From the NCBI GenBank assembly GCA_001915575.1, contig MNQT01000022.1, forward strand, positions 62,001-126,000: a stretch of 64,000 nucleotides of DNA, written 5' to 3'. The notes below the pieces were generated by a model. That model was not told the DNA's origin. It saw only the letters and a list, made by a program, of their open reading frames with translations, and made no database searches. Position numbers and translations under genes: made by a program. Each line of letters begins with the position of its first letter. Position 1 is the first letter of the stretch. Positions 50,420 to 64,000 of this stretch are shown piece after piece. Source of the stretch: Bacteroides sp. CAG:1060_57_27. Lineage in GTDB: Bacteria > Bacteroidota > Bacteroidia > Bacteroidales > UBA932.

Positions 50420-53400
50420 ATGAAAGCACACCGCATCTATGTGGAAAAGTATTCGGAGTTTCAGGTCGAGGCGGAAAGCCTCAGGAATGAATTCAACGAA
50501 AACCTTTCCCTCTCGCTCCGTTCCCTCAGGCTGCTGAATGTCTACGACCTCTTCGGCTTCAGCGAAGAACTCCTCGAGAAGTGCCGCTATTCGGTCTTCG
50601 GCGAGGTTGTGACCGACAGCGTCACCGACGAATGCCCGCTCGAAGGCAGGAAATACCTTGCCGTCGAGTACATTCCCGGCCAGTTCGACCAGAGGGCGTC
50701 CTCGGCCGTGGACTGCGTGCACCTGATAGATCCCGGCGCCGATGTCCGCATCCGCAGCTCCAGGCTGCTTATCTTCGATGACGACCTCTCCGACGAGGCC
50801 CTGGCGGCCATCAGGCACTATTATGTGAACGCCGTCGAGTCCCGCATCAAGGATCTCGGCAGGATAGCGGAGAGCGACACGGTCGATGTCAAGCCGCTCG
50901 CCTCGCTCGCGGGCTTTACCGGAATGCCCGAGGAGGAATATCCCGGATTCTGCCGCAAGTGGGGGCTTGCCATGAACTCCGACGACCTTGCGGAGGTGGT
51001 GCGCTATTTCCGCTCGGAGAGGCGCGATCCCACCGAGACGGAGCTCCGCATACTCGACACCTACTGGAGCGACCACTGCCGCCATACGACCTTCACCACG
51101 GAGCTGCAGTCGATAAGGATAGACGACTCGTTCCTGAAGGGCGAGCTCGAATCGGAGCTCGGAGAGTTCCACCGCATCCGCAAGGAGCTCGGGCGCGAGT
51201 CCAGGCCCCTCTGCCTTATGGAACTCGCTACGATAGGAGCGCGCTACCTCAGGAAGGAGGGCCTGCTCGATGATCTCGAGCAGAGCGAGGAGAACAATGC
51301 ATGCAGCATCTTCGTGGATGTCGACGTGGACGGTCAGAAGGAGAAGTGGCTGCTTCAGTTCAAGAACGAGACCCATAACCACCCTACGGAGATAGAGCCG
51401 TTCGGCGGTGCTTCGACCTGCCTCGGCGGCGCGATACGCGACCCTCTCTCGGGCCGCTCCTATGTCTACCAGGCGATGCGCGTCACCGGTGCCGGCAATA
51501 TCTGCGCTCCGGTGTCCGAGACTCTGCCGGGCAAGCTCCCCCAGAGGGTCATAAGCCGCAAGGCTGCGGCCGGCTATTCGAGCTACGGCAACCAGATAGG
51601 CCTTGCCACGACCTGCGTCAGGGAAATCTTCCACGAGGGCTATACGGCAAAGCGTCTTGAAGTCGGTGCCGTAGTGGGTGCAGTCAAGGCCTCCAACGTG
51701 CGCAGGGAATCCCCCGCGCCCGGCGACGTGATACTGCTGCTCGGCGGAAGGACCGGCAGGGACGGAATCGGCGGTGCCACGGGCTCTTCCAAGGAGCATA
51801 CGGAGTCATCCATAGAGACCTGCGGCAGCGAGGTGCAGAAGGGCAACGCTCCCGAGGAGCGCAAGCTCCAGAGGCTGTTCCGCCGTCCCGATGTCACCCG
51901 TCTCATAAAGAAATCCAATGACTTCGGCGCCGGAGGAGTGAGCGTGGCCATAGGCGAGCTCGCCCCCGGACTCGACATATACCTCGACCGCGTGCCCGCG
52001 AAGTACAGCGGGCTCAATGCCACCGAAATCGCTATCAGTGAATCCCAGGAGAGGATGGCCGTGGTGGTCGCGGCTTCCGACAGGGAGGAGTTCGAAGCCC
52101 TGTGCCGCGAGGAGAACGTGGAGGTCACCCATGTGGCTGATGTCACCGGCCTCGGCAGGATGCGTATGTTCAATGCCGGAGAGAAGGTCGCGGACCTCAG
52201 CCGCGAGTTCATCGACAGCGCCGGAGCGAGGCATTATGCCGATGCCGAAATTGCCGCGGTCGAAGACAGGAACCCCTTCGTCATCGGGGTGGAGGGGGAG
52301 ACCCTCGCCGAGAAGATGAAATGCCTTATGGGGCTTCCCAACGTGGCTTCCCAGAAGGGGCTTGTCGAGATGTTCGACTCCACCGTGGGCCGTTCCACCG
52401 TGCTCATGCCCTATGGCGGTGCCACCCAGTCTACGGAGACGCAGGTGTCGGTGCAGAAGCTGCCTGTCGACGGCTATACCGACACGGCCAGCGTGATGGC
52501 CTTCGGCTACAATCCCTTCATCTCGGAGTGGAGCCCCTATCACGGAGCCGCATACGCCGTGGTGGAGGCCTGCACCAAGGTCGTGGCGGCCGGCGGCGAC
52601 TATTCCCGGATGCGCTTCTCGTACCAGGAGTATTTCGAGAGGATGACTCACGACCCCCACAGCTGGGGCAAGCCTCTCTCGGCCCTGCTTGGCGCCCTCA
52701 AAATGCAGCTCTCGCTCGGCCTGCCCTCTATCGGGGGCAAGGACTCCATGAGCGGAACCTTCGAGCACATCAACGTGCCTCCCACTCTGATAGCGTTCGG
52801 CATCACGACTATCGACGCTTCGGATGTGATCTCTCCCGAACTCAAGTGGGAGGGCAACAGGATATACCTGATAAGGCATACGCCCCTGGCCGACAGGATG
52901 CCCGATGTGGAGGCGCTCAAGGCCAACTGGGACTTCATACACTCCCGCATACTCGACGGAAGCATAGTGTCCGCGTGGTCGGTAGGCTTCGGCGGCGTCG
53001 CCGAGGCACTTGCCAAGATGTCGTTCGGCAACATGTTCGGCGTTGATGTCAAGGTCGCTGAAGAAGACCTGTTCGGCTACGGCTACGGTTCCGTGGTGGT
53101 GGAATCCGAGAAGGAACTCGACTTCCCCTCTGCCGAGCTGCTCGGCTATGTCACGGACGGCGAGGACGGGTACCTGCACATCAATTCGTGCAAGGTCGGA
53201 ATCGAGGCCCTCATGCAGGCAAACGGAGAGCGGTATTCGAAGGTATATCCTCCCGTCGCGAAGGCGTCGCACCGCTCCATGCTCAGCGTCAAGGCCGCTC
53301 CTGCCGGGAAGAGGCTGCACTACAAGGGAGAGCCCGTGGAGCATCCGCTGGTCTATATCCCCGTCTTCCCCGGAACGAATTGCGACTACGACACCGCCAA

Positions 53401-54157
53401 GGCTTTCCGCAAGGCGGGCGCCGAGGTACGCTTCGGAGTGTTCCGCAACCTCAGCGGCGAGGATGTGACGGCTTCCATCGATAGGATGGCCCGGGATATC
53501 TCGGAATGCCATATACTGGCGCTCGCAGGCGGCTTCTCTTCCGGAGACGAGCCTGACGGCAGCGGCAAGTTCATAGCCGACGTGCTGAACAATTCGCTGA
53601 TATCGGCCCGGATAGACTCGCTGCTCTCCCGAGGTGGCCTTATACTCGGAATATGCAACGGCTTCCAGGCCCTCGTGAAGAGCGGACTTCTGCCCTATGG
53701 AAAGACAGGCTGCGTCACGAGGGAGTCGCCCACGCTGTTCCGCAACGACATCAACCGCCATGTCTCCCAAATGGTCACGACCCGCGTGGCTTCGACCCGT
53801 TCGCCCTGGCTGTCTTCGATGAAGACTGGCGACCTGCACACTGTCGCCGTAAGCCACGGCGAGGGCAAGTTCGTGGTGTCGGAGAGCCTCGCGAAGGAAC
53901 TCTTCGAGAACGGACAGGTGGCTTTCCAGTATGTCAATCCCTTTACAGAGCAGCCGACCATGGAGTCTCCCTACAACCCCAACGGTTCGTTCTACGCGAT
54001 CGAGGGCATAATCAGCCCGGACGGGCAGATACTCGGCAAGATGGGACATACCGAACGCTACGAGAAGAACCTTTTCAAGAACATCGAGGAGGAGCTCGAA
54101 CAGCCGCTGTTCGACAACGCGGTCAGGTATTTCCGTGAAAAACACAACGCCAGATGA
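50420..54157 (+). CDS. purL: Phosphoribosylformylglycinamidine synthase, single-chain
   Basis: 1245 residues, the large one-chain form. Synthetase part: DHCRHTTF, NETHNHPTEIEPFGGASTC, then the second ATPase-like half (GGKDSMSGTF). The C-terminal glutaminase has the nucleophile Cys in ILGICNGFQALV and the His/Glu end (YNPNGSFYAIEGI). It makes FGAM from FGAR, ATP and glutamine. Its stop overlaps purC by 4 bases. Confidence 0.96.
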   Translation: MKAHRIYVEKYSEFQVEAESLRNEFNENLSLSLRSLRLLNVYDLFGFSEELLEKCRYSVFGEVVTDSVTDECPLEGRKYLAVEYIPGQFDQRASSAVDCVHLIDPGADVRIRSSRLLIFDDDLSDEALAAIRHYYVNAVESRIKDLGRIAESDTVDVKPLASLAGFTGMPEEEYPGFCRKWGLAMNSDDLAEVVRYFRSERRDPTETELRILDTYWSDHCRHTTFTTELQSIRIDDSFLKGELESELGEFHRIRKELGRESRPLCLMELATIGARYLRKEGLLDDLEQSEENNACSIFVDVDVDGQKEKWLLQFKNETHNHPTEIEPFGGASTCLGGAIRDPLSGRSYVYQAMRVTGAGNICAPVSETLPGKLPQRVISRKAAAGYSSYGNQIGLATTCVREIFHEGYTAKRLEVGAVVGAVKASNVRRESPAPGDVILLLGGRTGRDGIGGATGSSKEHTESSIETCGSEVQKGNAPEERKLQRLFRRPDVTRLIKKSNDFGAGGVSVAIGELAPGLDIYLDRVPAKYSGLNATEIAISESQERMAVVVAASDREEFEALCREENVEVTHVADVTGLGRMRMFNAGEKVADLSREFIDSAGARHYADAEIAAVEDRNPFVIGVEGETLAEKMKCLMGLPNVASQKGLVEMFDSTVGRSTVLMPYGGATQSTETQVSVQKLPVDGYTDTASVMAFGYNPFISEWSPYHGAAYAVVEACTKVVAAGGDYSRMRFSYQEYFERMTHDPHSWGKPLSALLGALKMQLSLGLPSIGGKDSMSGTFEHINVPPTLIAFGITTIDASDVISPELKWEGNRIYLIRHTPLADRMPDVEALKANWDFIHSRILDGSIVSAWSVGFGGVAEALAKMSFGNMFGVDVKVAEEDLFGYGYGSVVVESEKELDFPSAELLGYVTDGEDGYLHINSCKVGIEALMQANGERYSKVYPPVAKASHRSMLSVKAAPAGKRLHYKGEPVEHPLVYIPVFPGTNCDYDTAKAFRKAGAEVRFGVFRNLSGEDVTASIDRMARDISECHILALAGGFSSGDEPDGSGKFIADVLNNSLISARIDSLLSRGGLILGICNGFQALVKSGLLPYGKTGCVTRESPTLFRNDINRHVSQMVTTRVASTRSPWLSSMKTGDLHTVAVSHGEGKFVVSESLAKELFENGQVAFQYVNPFTEQPTMESPYNPNGSFYAIEGIISPDGQILGKMGHTERYEKNLFKNIEEELEQPLFDNAVRYFREKHNAR

Positions 54158-54873
54158 TAAAGAAGGAACTGCTATTCGACGGTAACGAGAAGCAGGTGTA
54201 CGCCACCGACGACCCTGCGACGGTGATCTTCCATTTCAAGGATGTCGCCACGGCGTTCAACAATGTCAAGACGGCGGTGTTCCCCCGCAAGGGCGAGGTC
54301 AACAACAGGATCTCGGCGTGCGTGTTCGACTATCTGCGGGAGAACGGCATACGCACCCATTACATGGCCCTGCTCAACGAGCGCGAGCAGCTGTGCCGCA
54401 AGAGCGAGAACATCCCTCTCGAGGTCGTGGTGCGCAACTACATCGCCGGCTCGCTTGCCGACAGGCTCGGCCTCGAAGAGGGCATGAAACCGTCGACGGT
54501 CATCTACGACCTCAACTATAACGACTCCGACCTCGGTGACCCGCTCATCAACGACACCCAGGCAGTGGCGCTCGGGATAGTCGGCTTCGACGACCTGCGC
54601 TACATATACGACACCGCCCACAGGGTCAACAACCTGCTGCTCGAGCTCTTCGGCTCCGTAGGCATAAAGCTGGTCGACTTCAAGCTCGAGTTCGGACGCG
54701 ACACCGACGGCAACATAATGCTGGTCGACGAGATAAGTCCCGACACCAGCCGTTTCTGGGACGCCGCGACCGACACCCGTCTCGACAAGGACCGCTTCCG
54801 CCACGACATGGGCAACATAGTGGCCTCGTACGAGGAGGTGCTTCGCAGACTGATGACCGTAAGACAAATCTGA
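54154..54873 (+). CDS. purC: SAICAR synthase
   Basis: 239 residues. Couples CAIR with aspartate. Signatures: [40 protein letters not shown] and [18 protein letters not shown] overlap with purL, 13 bases before purM. Confidence 0.95.
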   Translation: MIKKELLFDGNEKQVYATDDPATVIFHFKDVATAFNNVKTAVFPRKGEVNNRISACVFDYLRENGIRTHYMALLNEREQLCRKSENIPLEVVVRNYIAGSLADRLGLEEGMKPSTVIYDLNYNDSDLGDPLINDTQAVALGIVGFDDLRYIYDTAHRVNNLLLELFGSVGIKLVDFKLEFGRDTDGNIMLVDEISPDTSRFWDAATDTRLDKDRFRHDMGNIVASYEEVLRRLMTVRQI

Positions 54874-54886
54874 AAAATTCACTGAT

Positions 54887-55918
54887 ATGGCTAAATCATA
54901 CGAAAACGCAGGTGTGAACCTGGAGGCAGGATACGAGGTTGTCCGCCGCATCAAACAGCATGTCGCCTCTACTGCCCGCAAGGGTTCCATGGGCGGCATA
55001 GGTTCTTTCGGAGGCATGTTCGACCTCGCCTCGCTCGGCCTGAAGGAGCCGGTGCTCGTCAGCGGGACCGACGGCGTGGGTACCAAGCTGAAGATAGCGT
55101 TCGCCATGGACAGGCACGACACTGTGGGCATAGACGCCGTGGCGATGTGTGTCAACGATGTGCTCGCCCAGGGTGCGGAACCTCTGTTCTTCCTCGACTA
55201 TGTGGCCGTGGGACATAACGACCCCGCGCGCGTGGAGGCAATAGTCTCCGGTGTCGCGGAAGGCTGCCGCCAGGCCGGATGTGCGCTGGTGGGCGGAGAG
55301 ACCGCCGAAATGCCGGGCATGTATGAGGGCGGGGAGTACGACATAGCCGGATTCACTACCGGCGTCGTTGAGAAGTCCAGGCTTATCGACGGCAGCAAGG
55401 TCAGGGCCGGAGACGTCCTGGTGGGAATCGCCTCTTCGGGCGTGCACTCCAACGGGTTCAGCCTCGTCAGGAAGATAGTCTCCGACAGCGGGCACTCCTA
55501 TACCGACAGCATCGACGCCCTTGGCGGCAAGGTGCTGGGCGATGTGCTGCTGACCCCTACCCGCATCTATGTCAGGCAGGTGCTCGAGGTGATACGCAAC
55601 TGCGACGTGCACGGGGTGGCGCACATAACGGGCGGCGGCTTCGACGAGAACATTCCCCGCGTGCTCCACGACGGGCAGGGTCTCGAGATTCATGAGGGCA
55701 GCTGGGAGATACTTCCCGTGTTCCGCCTGCTCGAGCAGTGGGGAGGAATCCCGCACAGGGAGATGTTCAACATCTTCAATATGGGCATAGGCATGGTGCT
55801 GGTGCTCGACGCCACCGAGGCCGACAAGGCCGTAGGCATACTTGAGTCGGCCGGGGAGAAGGCTTCCGTAATAGGCAGGGTCACCGACGTTCCCGGCGTA
55901 AACATCATAATGAAATGA
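54887..55918 (+). CDS. purM: AIR synthase (phosphoribosylformylglycinamidine cyclo-ligase)
   Basis: 343 residues, normal length. [42 protein letters not shown] and [14 protein letters not shown] are family motifs. Overlaps purN by 4 bases. Confidence 0.95.
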   Translation: MAKSYENAGVNLEAGYEVVRRIKQHVASTARKGSMGGIGSFGGMFDLASLGLKEPVLVSGTDGVGTKLKIAFAMDRHDTVGIDAVAMCVNDVLAQGAEPLFFLDYVAVGHNDPARVEAIVSGVAEGCRQAGCALVGGETAEMPGMYEGGEYDIAGFTTGVVEKSRLIDGSKVRAGDVLVGIASSGVHSNGFSLVRKIVSDSGHSYTDSIDALGGKVLGDVLLTPTRIYVRQVLEVIRNCDVHGVAHITGGGFDENIPRVLHDGQGLEIHEGSWEILPVFRLLEQWGGIPHREMFNIFNMGIGMVLVLDATEADKAVGILESAGEKASVIGRVTDVPGVNIIMK

Positions 55919-56481
55919 AACACAGGCTGGCAGTATTCGCAAGCGGCGAGGGCACCAATTTCGAGGCTATTGCCAACGCATGTGCCGACGGCAGGATTGA
56001 CGCCGAGGTGGTGCTTATGGTCTGCGACAAACCCGCCGCTCCCGTCGTAGGAAAGGCGGAGCGCATGGGCATAAGGAGCTTCGTGTTCTCTCCGAAGGAC
56101 TACTCCTCCAAGGCGGACTACGAGGCCGAGATCGCAAGGCGTATGGACGCGCTCGAGGTCGAGCTGGTGTGCCTTGCCGGCTACATGCGCATACTCTCGG
56201 ATGTCATGCTGGACGCCTACGGAGGACGCATAATCAACATCCACCCTTCGCTGCTTCCCGCTTTCCGCGGGGCGCACGCGGTGGAGCAGGCGGTGGAGTA
56301 CGGGGTCAAGGTCTACGGAATCACGGTCCACTATGTGACTTCCGAGCTCGACGGAGGCAGGATAATCGCCCAGAAGGCCTTCGAGTACGACGGCTCCGAC
56401 CCCGCCGAGGTCCACAGGATAGGGCAGAAGATCGAGCATGAACTTTATATAGACACGATAAACAAACTGTTGAAGAAATGA
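55915..56481 (+). CDS. purN: GAR transformylase, folate-dependent
   Basis: 188 residues. Uses 10-formyl-[13 protein letters not shown] binds phosphate; [13 protein letters not shown] holds the catalytic Asn and His, and [14 protein letters not shown] the Asp. Its folate need is met by the FolD half of the PurD-FolD protein encoded in the same operon. Overlaps purH by 4 bases. Confidence 0.95.
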   Translation: MKHRLAVFASGEGTNFEAIANACADGRIDAEVVLMVCDKPAAPVVGKAERMGIRSFVFSPKDYSSKADYEAEIARRMDALEVELVCLAGYMRILSDVMLDAYGGRIINIHPSLLPAFRGAHAVEQAVEYGVKVYGITVHYVTSELDGGRIIAQKAFEYDGSDPAEVHRIGQKIEHELYIDTINKLLKK

Positions 56482-58010
56482 GAAGAGCACTGGTCAGCGT
56501 AAGCGACAAGACGGGCCTGGTAGACTTCGTCAAGGGTCTGAAGGATTTAGGTTGGGAGATAATCGCCACGGGGGGCACCCGCAGGTTGCTCGAGGAGAGC
56601 GGCGTGGGCACGGTCGGAATCTCCGATGTCACCGGCTTCCCCGAAATACTCGACGGCAGGGTGAAGACACTGCATCCCAAGGTGCATGGCGGCATACTCG
56701 CGCGCCGTGACATTCCCGGGCACATGAAGACCCTCGAGGAGCAGGGCATAGGCACCATAGATCTCGTGTGCGTGAACCTCTATCCTTTCAGGCAGACCAT
56801 TGCGCGCGAAGGCGTGACCATGGAGGACGCTATCGAGAACATCGACATAGGCGGCCCTTCTATGGTACGCAGCGCCGCCAAGAACTGGAAGGACGTGACG
56901 ATAGTCTGCGACCCCGCCGACTACGGAAAGGTTCTCGAGGAGCTGCGCGCGAACGGGAACACTTCCGACGACACCCGTCTCAAGCTCTCCGCCAAGGCCT
57001 ACACCCATACTGCCGAATATGACATGTGCATCGCCTCGTACATGCGCGGGAAGGCCGGCCTGAACGAGAAGCTCTTCCTCGAATACGACTTGCGCCAGGG
57101 CCTCCGTTATGGCGAGAACCCCCATCAGGACGCGAAGTTCTATGCGGAGACCGTCCCGAGCTCGTATTCGCTTGCCTTCGCCCGTCAGATACAGGGCAAG
57201 GAACTCTCCTACAACAATATCCAGGACGCCAACGCCGCCCTGAACGTCGTCCGTGACTTCAGCGAGCCGTTCTGCGTGGCCCTCAAGCACATGAACCCCT
57301 GCGGCGCGGCAGTCGGAAAGACCGTAGAGGAGGCCTGGCAGGCCGCATACGAGGCCGACAAGGTCAGCATCTACGGCGGCATCGTCGCCGTGAACAGGGA
57401 ACTTACCGCCGAGGTGGCCCTGGGCATGAAGCCCATCTTCCTCGAAATCGTCATCGCTCCCTCGTATACTCCAGAGGCTCTCGAGATACTCTCGCACAAG
57501 AAGAACCTCAGGGTGATGCAGGTCGACATGACTCCCTGGAAGGAGGCTCCGATGCAGTATATCAGCGTCAACGGAGGAATGCTTGCCCAGAAGCTCGACA
57601 CGGCCGTCGAGACCGTGACTCCAGAGATGTGCGTCACCAAGGCGAAGCCCGACGAGACCATGATGGCAGACCTGGATTTCGGGTGGAGGATAGTCAAGCA
57701 CGTCAAGTCCAACGCAATAGCCGTCGTCAAGGACGGCCATACAGTAGGCGTCGGTGCAGGACAGACCAACCGCGTGGGTTCTGCCGAGATAGCCCTCAAG
57801 GAGGCGCAGGCAGCCGGTTTCACCGAAGGCCTGGTGCTCGCATCGGACGGTTTCCTGCCGTTCGACGACACTGTCGCCCTCGCCGCGCAGTACGGGGTCG
57901 CCGCAATAGTGCAGCCCGGCGGCAGCATCCGTGACGACGAGGCTATCGCCAAGGCCGACGAACTCGGAGTCGTCATGCTTTTTACCGGAGTCCGCCATTT
58001 CAAACACTGA
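56478..58010 (+). CDS. purH: AICAR transformylase / IMP cyclohydrolase
   Basis: 510 residues. N-terminal MGS-like cyclohydrolase ([26 protein letters not shown]) and C-terminal transformylase ([26 protein letters not shown] with the catalytic Lys-His). Last two steps to IMP. ATGA overlap with purN; 7 bases before purD. Confidence 0.96.
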   Translation: MRRALVSVSDKTGLVDFVKGLKDLGWEIIATGGTRRLLEESGVGTVGISDVTGFPEILDGRVKTLHPKVHGGILARRDIPGHMKTLEEQGIGTIDLVCVNLYPFRQTIAREGVTMEDAIENIDIGGPSMVRSAAKNWKDVTIVCDPADYGKVLEELRANGNTSDDTRLKLSAKAYTHTAEYDMCIASYMRGKAGLNEKLFLEYDLRQGLRYGENPHQDAKFYAETVPSSYSLAFARQIQGKELSYNNIQDANAALNVVRDFSEPFCVALKHMNPCGAAVGKTVEEAWQAAYEADKVSIYGGIVAVNRELTAEVALGMKPIFLEIVIAPSYTPEALEILSHKKNLRVMQVDMTPWKEAPMQYISVNGGMLAQKLDTAVETVTPEMCVTKAKPDETMMADLDFGWRIVKHVKSNAIAVVKDGHTVGVGAGQTNRVGSAEIALKEAQAAGFTEGLVLASDGFLPFDDTVALAAQYGVAAIVQPGGSIRDDEAIAKADELGVVMLFTGVRHFKH

Positions 58011-58017
58011 TAGGGAT

Positions 58018-60135
58018 ATGGAATATAAAGTCCTTGTAGTAGGTGGCGGAGGACGCTGCCATGCGATAGTGGACGCACTTAGCCGTTCGGAGAATGTGTC
58101 CAGGATATACTGCGCCCCCGGAAATGCCGGAATCGCGGCGCAGGCGGAATGCGTGCCGATTTCCGATACCGACGTGCCCGCGCTCAGGAAGTTCGCCGTG
58201 GAGAACGGCATAGACCTCACCGTGGTCGGCCCCGAGGCCTCGCTGGCTGCCGGAATCGTGGACGAGTTCCGCGCGGCGGGGCTGAAGATCTTCGGCCACA
58301 GCCTCGCAGCCACACGCATCGAGAGCAGCAAGGAGTTCGCCAAGCGCCTGATGCAGAAGTACGGCATTCCCACCGCGGCCTATCGCAGCTTCACCGACTA
58401 TGGTCAGGCCCTTGACTATGTGAAGTCGCGTCCTTTCCCCGCCGTGCTCAAGTATGACGGTCTCGCCGCCGGAAAGGGTGTAGTGATAGCCGGGGACGAG
58501 TCCCAGGCTGAGCAGGCCCTGAAGATGATGCTGCTCGAAGGGGAGTTCGGAGAGGGCAAGGTCGTAGTCGAGGACTTCCTCACCGGTCCCGAGTTCTCGT
58601 TCATGTGCTTCGTCGACGGCACGCGTGTCTATCCCATGCCGCTCTCCCAGGACCACAAGCGCGCATTCGACGGCGACAAGGGGCCCAACACCGGAGGAAT
58701 GGGCGCCTATACCGGGCTCCCTTTCATTGACGACACGGACCGTGAGTTCGCCTACAGGAACATAATGTGCCGCACCGCGGAGGCCATGGTATCCGAGGGC
58801 TGCCCGCTCAGCGGAGTGCTCTACGGAGGACTTATGAAGACTCCCGACGGCATCAAGGTAATAGAGTTCAACGCCCGTTTCGGGGATCCCGAGACCGAGG
58901 TCGTGCTGCCGCTGCTCAAGAGCGACATCTACGACATCTTCGACGCCGTGGCCAGCGGACGCGAGGCCGGGCCTCTCAAGTGGAAGAAGGCCGTGACCCT
59001 CGGAGTCGTGCTCGCTTCAAAGGGATATCCCGGAAAATACGGGAAGGGATATCCCATAGAGCCCGGTGATCTCGGGGGAGCCAGGCTCTACCATATGGGG
59101 ACCGCCATGCAGGACGGCAGGCTCGTTACCGCCGGCGGCCGCGTGATGATGGCCGTCGCCGAGGGTGTGGACCTGCATGTGGCACGCGAGAAGGCCTACG
59201 GCGCGGTATCGCATATCGCTTGCGACAATCTCTTCTACCGCAGCGACATTGCCCACTGTGCGTTCGAGTACGGCGTAGCCCGCATAATCGACGGCAACGC
59301 CGTTTCGGCCGCGGTCAAGGACAGGGTCAGGGCGCGGATACCCGAACTCGAGGCCAGATACGGACGCAAGCCCTGCCTCGCAGTGATAATAGTGGGGGAG
59401 AATCCCGCCAGTCAGGTCTATGTGCGCAACAAGGTCAAGGCGGCGGCATATACCGGAATGGACTCGCGCCTCATAGAGCTGGACGCCTCCATATCCGAGC
59501 AGGAACTCCTCGACAGGATACAGGCCCTCAACGAAGACGACGCGGTTGACGGAATACTCGTGCAGCTGCCGCTTCCCCGGCATATCGACGAGTCCAAGGT
59601 GATATACTCCATTTCTAAGGACAAGGACGTGGACGGATTCCACATCCTTAATGTCGGCTCCCTGTGGGTAGGTACGGACTGCATCAAGCCCTGCACGCCC
59701 GCGGGTGTCATAGAACTCATCAGGAGCACCGGCACCGACATCAAGGGCAAGACGGCGGTGGTCGTGGGACGCAGCAACATCGTCGGAAAGCCCGTCGCGA
59801 AGCTCCTGCTCGACGAGAACGCCACCGTGACCATAGCCCATTCGCGTACAGCCGACCTGGGAGCCGTGACCCGTCAGGCAGACATACTCGTCGTGGCGGT
59901 AGGCCATGAGAACACCGTTACCGGCGACATGGTCAAGCCCGGCGCCGTAGTCATAGACGTAGGCATGAACCGTAACGCCGCCGGAAAGCTGGTCGGCGAT
60001 GTCGACTTCGCGTCGGCTTCGCGCGTGGCGTCATGGATTACTCCGGTTCCCGGAGGAGTGGGTCCCATGACCATAGCCATGCTTATGGAGAATACGGTCG
60101 GATGCTTCCTCGCGCGCGAAAGGCGCAGGAAATAA
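58018..60135 (+). CDS. purD-folD: PurD-FolD fusion: GAR synthetase with methylenetetrahydrofolate dehydrogenase/cyclohydrolase
   Basis: 705 residues. Residues 1 to about 415 are a complete PurD ([15 protein letters not shown]-grasp [37 protein letters not shown]). From about 420 a complete FolD follows ([28 protein letters not shown] with catalytic Lys, [45 protein letters not shown]). One open frame with no stop or frameshift. FolD makes 10-formyl-THF, the one-carbon donor for PurN and PurH of this operon. ATG 58018 is preferred to 57931, which lies inside purH. Confidence 0.95.
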   Translation: MEYKVLVVGGGGRCHAIVDALSRSENVSRIYCAPGNAGIAAQAECVPISDTDVPALRKFAVENGIDLTVVGPEASLAAGIVDEFRAAGLKIFGHSLAATRIESSKEFAKRLMQKYGIPTAAYRSFTDYGQALDYVKSRPFPAVLKYDGLAAGKGVVIAGDESQAEQALKMMLLEGEFGEGKVVVEDFLTGPEFSFMCFVDGTRVYPMPLSQDHKRAFDGDKGPNTGGMGAYTGLPFIDDTDREFAYRNIMCRTAEAMVSEGCPLSGVLYGGLMKTPDGIKVIEFNARFGDPETEVVLPLLKSDIYDIFDAVASGREAGPLKWKKAVTLGVVLASKGYPGKYGKGYPIEPGDLGGARLYHMGTAMQDGRLVTAGGRVMMAVAEGVDLHVAREKAYGAVSHIACDNLFYRSDIAHCAFEYGVARIIDGNAVSAAVKDRVRARIPELEARYGRKPCLAVIIVGENPASQVYVRNKVKAAAYTGMDSRLIELDASISEQELLDRIQALNEDDAVDGILVQLPLPRHIDESKVIYSISKDKDVDGFHILNVGSLWVGTDCIKPCTPAGVIELIRSTGTDIKGKTAVVVGRSNIVGKPVAKLLLDENATVTIAHSRTADLGAVTRQADILVVAVGHENTVTGDMVKPGAVVIDVGMNRNAAGKLVGDVDFASASRVASWITPVPGGVGPMTIAMLMENTVGCFLARERRRK

Positions 60136-60138
60136 CCG

Positions 60139-61131
60139 ATGTCCGCATACAGGTACACCCTCGCCAAGTTCTTCAGGGACTGGGCGCTGATCTTTGCAAT
60201 GCTCGCCGGAGTCCTTTCCTATCTTGCGTATAGGGAGATTCCGGCGCTGCATCCTGCGGGGCCGTTCCTCGACAAGGCCGTAAGGGCCGTGCAACCTGCG
60301 CTTATCTTCCTGATGCTCTTCCTGAGCTTCTGCAAGATAGGCCCCAGCCAGCTGCGTCCCCGCCGCTGGATGCTCTATCTGCTGCTGGTGCAGTGCGGCT
60401 CGTTCGCCCTGCTTGCCCTGTTGCTGCATTTCATGCCGCATATCCCGCTGCGCGAGGGAATCGAGGCTTTCATGCTGTGCATGATATGTCCTACCGCTAC
60501 CGCATGCGCCGTGGTTACGGGCAAGCTCGGCGGCGACATGGCGGGCGCGGTGGGCTATACGGTCCTCATCAACTGCGCCGCGGCCCTCGTCGTGCCGGCG
60601 CTCGTGCCTCTCGTCCACCCCGTGGCCGGAGTCACTTTCTGGAATTCGTTCGGCACGATACTCTGGAAGGTCTTTCCCATGCTCGTGCTGCCTTGCCTTG
60701 CGGCATGGGCGGTGCGCTTCCTCTTTCCGCGCTTCCACGCCCTGATGCTGCGCTGCACGGGGGCTTCGTTCTATATCTGGGCGGTGTCGCTGATGCTTGC
60801 GATAATGGTCAGCACCCGCGCCCTGCTGCACAATGGTTCCGGGCTTACCGTGCTGTTCGAACTCGGCGCCGCGTCGCTTCTGGCCTGCGCACTGCAGTTC
60901 CGGCTCGGGAAGCTCATAGGCTCCCGCTACGGCAGCAGGATCACCGCCGGGCAGGCACTCGGGCAGAAGAACACGGCCTTCGGCATTTGGATGGGCTACA
61001 CCTTCATGACGCCGGTGGTCTCGGTCGCCGGAGGATTCTACAGCATCTGGCACAACTGCTACAACACCTGGCAGATGTACCGCAGGCGCAAGGACGACGA
61101 GGCGAGACGATGTAAAAAACCAATGGATTAA
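60139..61131 (+). CDS. Membrane transporter of the bile acid:sodium symporter superfamily (putative)
   Basis: 330 residues, about 9-10 membrane helices. Segments such as EAFMLCMICPTATACAVVTGKLGG and TAGQALGQKNTAFGIWMGY resemble the paired crossover regions of BASS/AEC-type carriers. Substrate unknown. It starts 3 bases after purD-folD, so it is made together with the purine enzymes; a role in purine, folate or organic-anion traffic is only inference. Confidence 0.7.
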   Translation: MSAYRYTLAKFFRDWALIFAMLAGVLSYLAYREIPALHPAGPFLDKAVRAVQPALIFLMLFLSFCKIGPSQLRPRRWMLYLLLVQCGSFALLALLLHFMPHIPLREGIEAFMLCMICPTATACAVVTGKLGGDMAGAVGYTVLINCAAALVVPALVPLVHPVAGVTFWNSFGTILWKVFPMLVLPCLAAWAVRFLFPRFHALMLRCTGASFYIWAVSLMLAIMVSTRALLHNGSGLTVLFELGAASLLACALQFRLGKLIGSRYGSRITAGQALGQKNTAFGIWMGYTFMTPVVSVAGGFYSIWHNCYNTWQMYRRRKDDEARRCKKPMD

Positions 61132-61144
61132 AGAGATTTTTTAG

Positions 61145-61152
61145 TAACTTTG
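61145..61152 (+). promoter_or_regulatory. -7 promoter box of guaB-guaA
   Basis: TAACTTTG, 24 bases before the guaB ATG. Separates the guanine branch from the purine operon. Confidence 0.6.
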
Positions 61153-61170
61153 CCAGCTAATAAAAGTTAG

Positions 61171-64000
<2,830 letters not shown>

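Noticed and set aside
51806..54145. 779-codon open frame on the strand opposite purL
   Set aside because: It mirrors purL in a GC-rich, codon-biased region; no promoter, start context or protein family, and purL is certain.
56547..58373. 608-codon open frame opposite purH
   Set aside because: Antisense shadow crossing from purH into purD-folD.

Overview
The window reads as chromosomal DNA of a GC-rich member of the Bacteroidota, most likely order Bacteroidales (an Alistipes/Rikenellaceae-like genome would fit, but family is not proven by the sequence). The grounds are many promoters of the Bacteroidota type (TTTG about 20 bases before TAnnTTTG, e.g. before rpsA and purE), Bacteroidota lipoproteins with BACON-like and Fib_succ_major domains, and the arrangement of housekeeping genes. 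No rRNA, CRISPR array, integrase or intact transposase was seen.

Layout. 1-31521 is ordinary core: a sugar-isomerase-like gene cut by the left edge, initiator tRNA-Met, sppA, hisS, tRNA-His, an oxaloacetate decarboxylase/pyruvate carboxylase B-like gene, lipoproteins, gmk-nadD, fbaA-recR, corA, rpsA-rnz-glucosaminidase-mltG, a relA-type synthetase, a GH2 glycosidase, and uvrB-SGNH hydrolase-MBOAT. 31525-44360 is an accessory island with visibly lower GC and many small or unrecognised genes. 44464-49812 (minus strand) is a compact pyrimidine operon pyrC-pyrK-pyrD-pyrF-pyrE-pyrB. 49947-61131 (plus) is a purine operon purE-purL-purC-purM-purN-purH-purD/folD-transporter, followed by guaB-guaA, the last cut by the right edge. 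Pyrimidine and purine operons diverge from one 134-base region that carries both promoters.

The island is the most interesting part. It opens with a WYL-domain regulator and holds five copies of one regulatory module: a 19-bp palindrome (AGTGCC-N7-GGCACT) set 8 or 9 bases before a TAnnTTTN -7 box, one before each of five transcription units. These units encode two large paralogues (654 and 441 aa) built on a PD-(D/E)XK-like fold whose catalytic ExK is replaced by LLR/MLR, a 228-aa relative that keeps D...ELK, two small paralogues ending in a shared EPDPTRHRIIVRMPRQ motif, a DUF1810-ADP-ribosylglycohydrolase fusion, and a coiled-coil protein. Also present are an AbiEi/AbiEii type IV toxin-antitoxin pair, a stand-alone RelA/SpoT-type HD hydrolase, two copies of a 180-bp MITE-like element, two copies of a terminator repeat and the decayed end of a DUF4143 ATPase. 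I infer a cassette-like defence/stress island with a shared, probably repressed, regulon; the nuclease-like module may be undescribed.

In the core, notable gene architectures are PurD fused to FolD, PyrB fused to a PyrI-like zinc tail, ribosomal protein S1 with an N-terminal DUF1508 pair, a biotin-carrier-like domain lacking its lysine, and a RelA with a destroyed hydrolase site. Several genes (uvrB, relA, pyrC) have the -7 box so close to the ATG that leaderless mRNAs are predicted.
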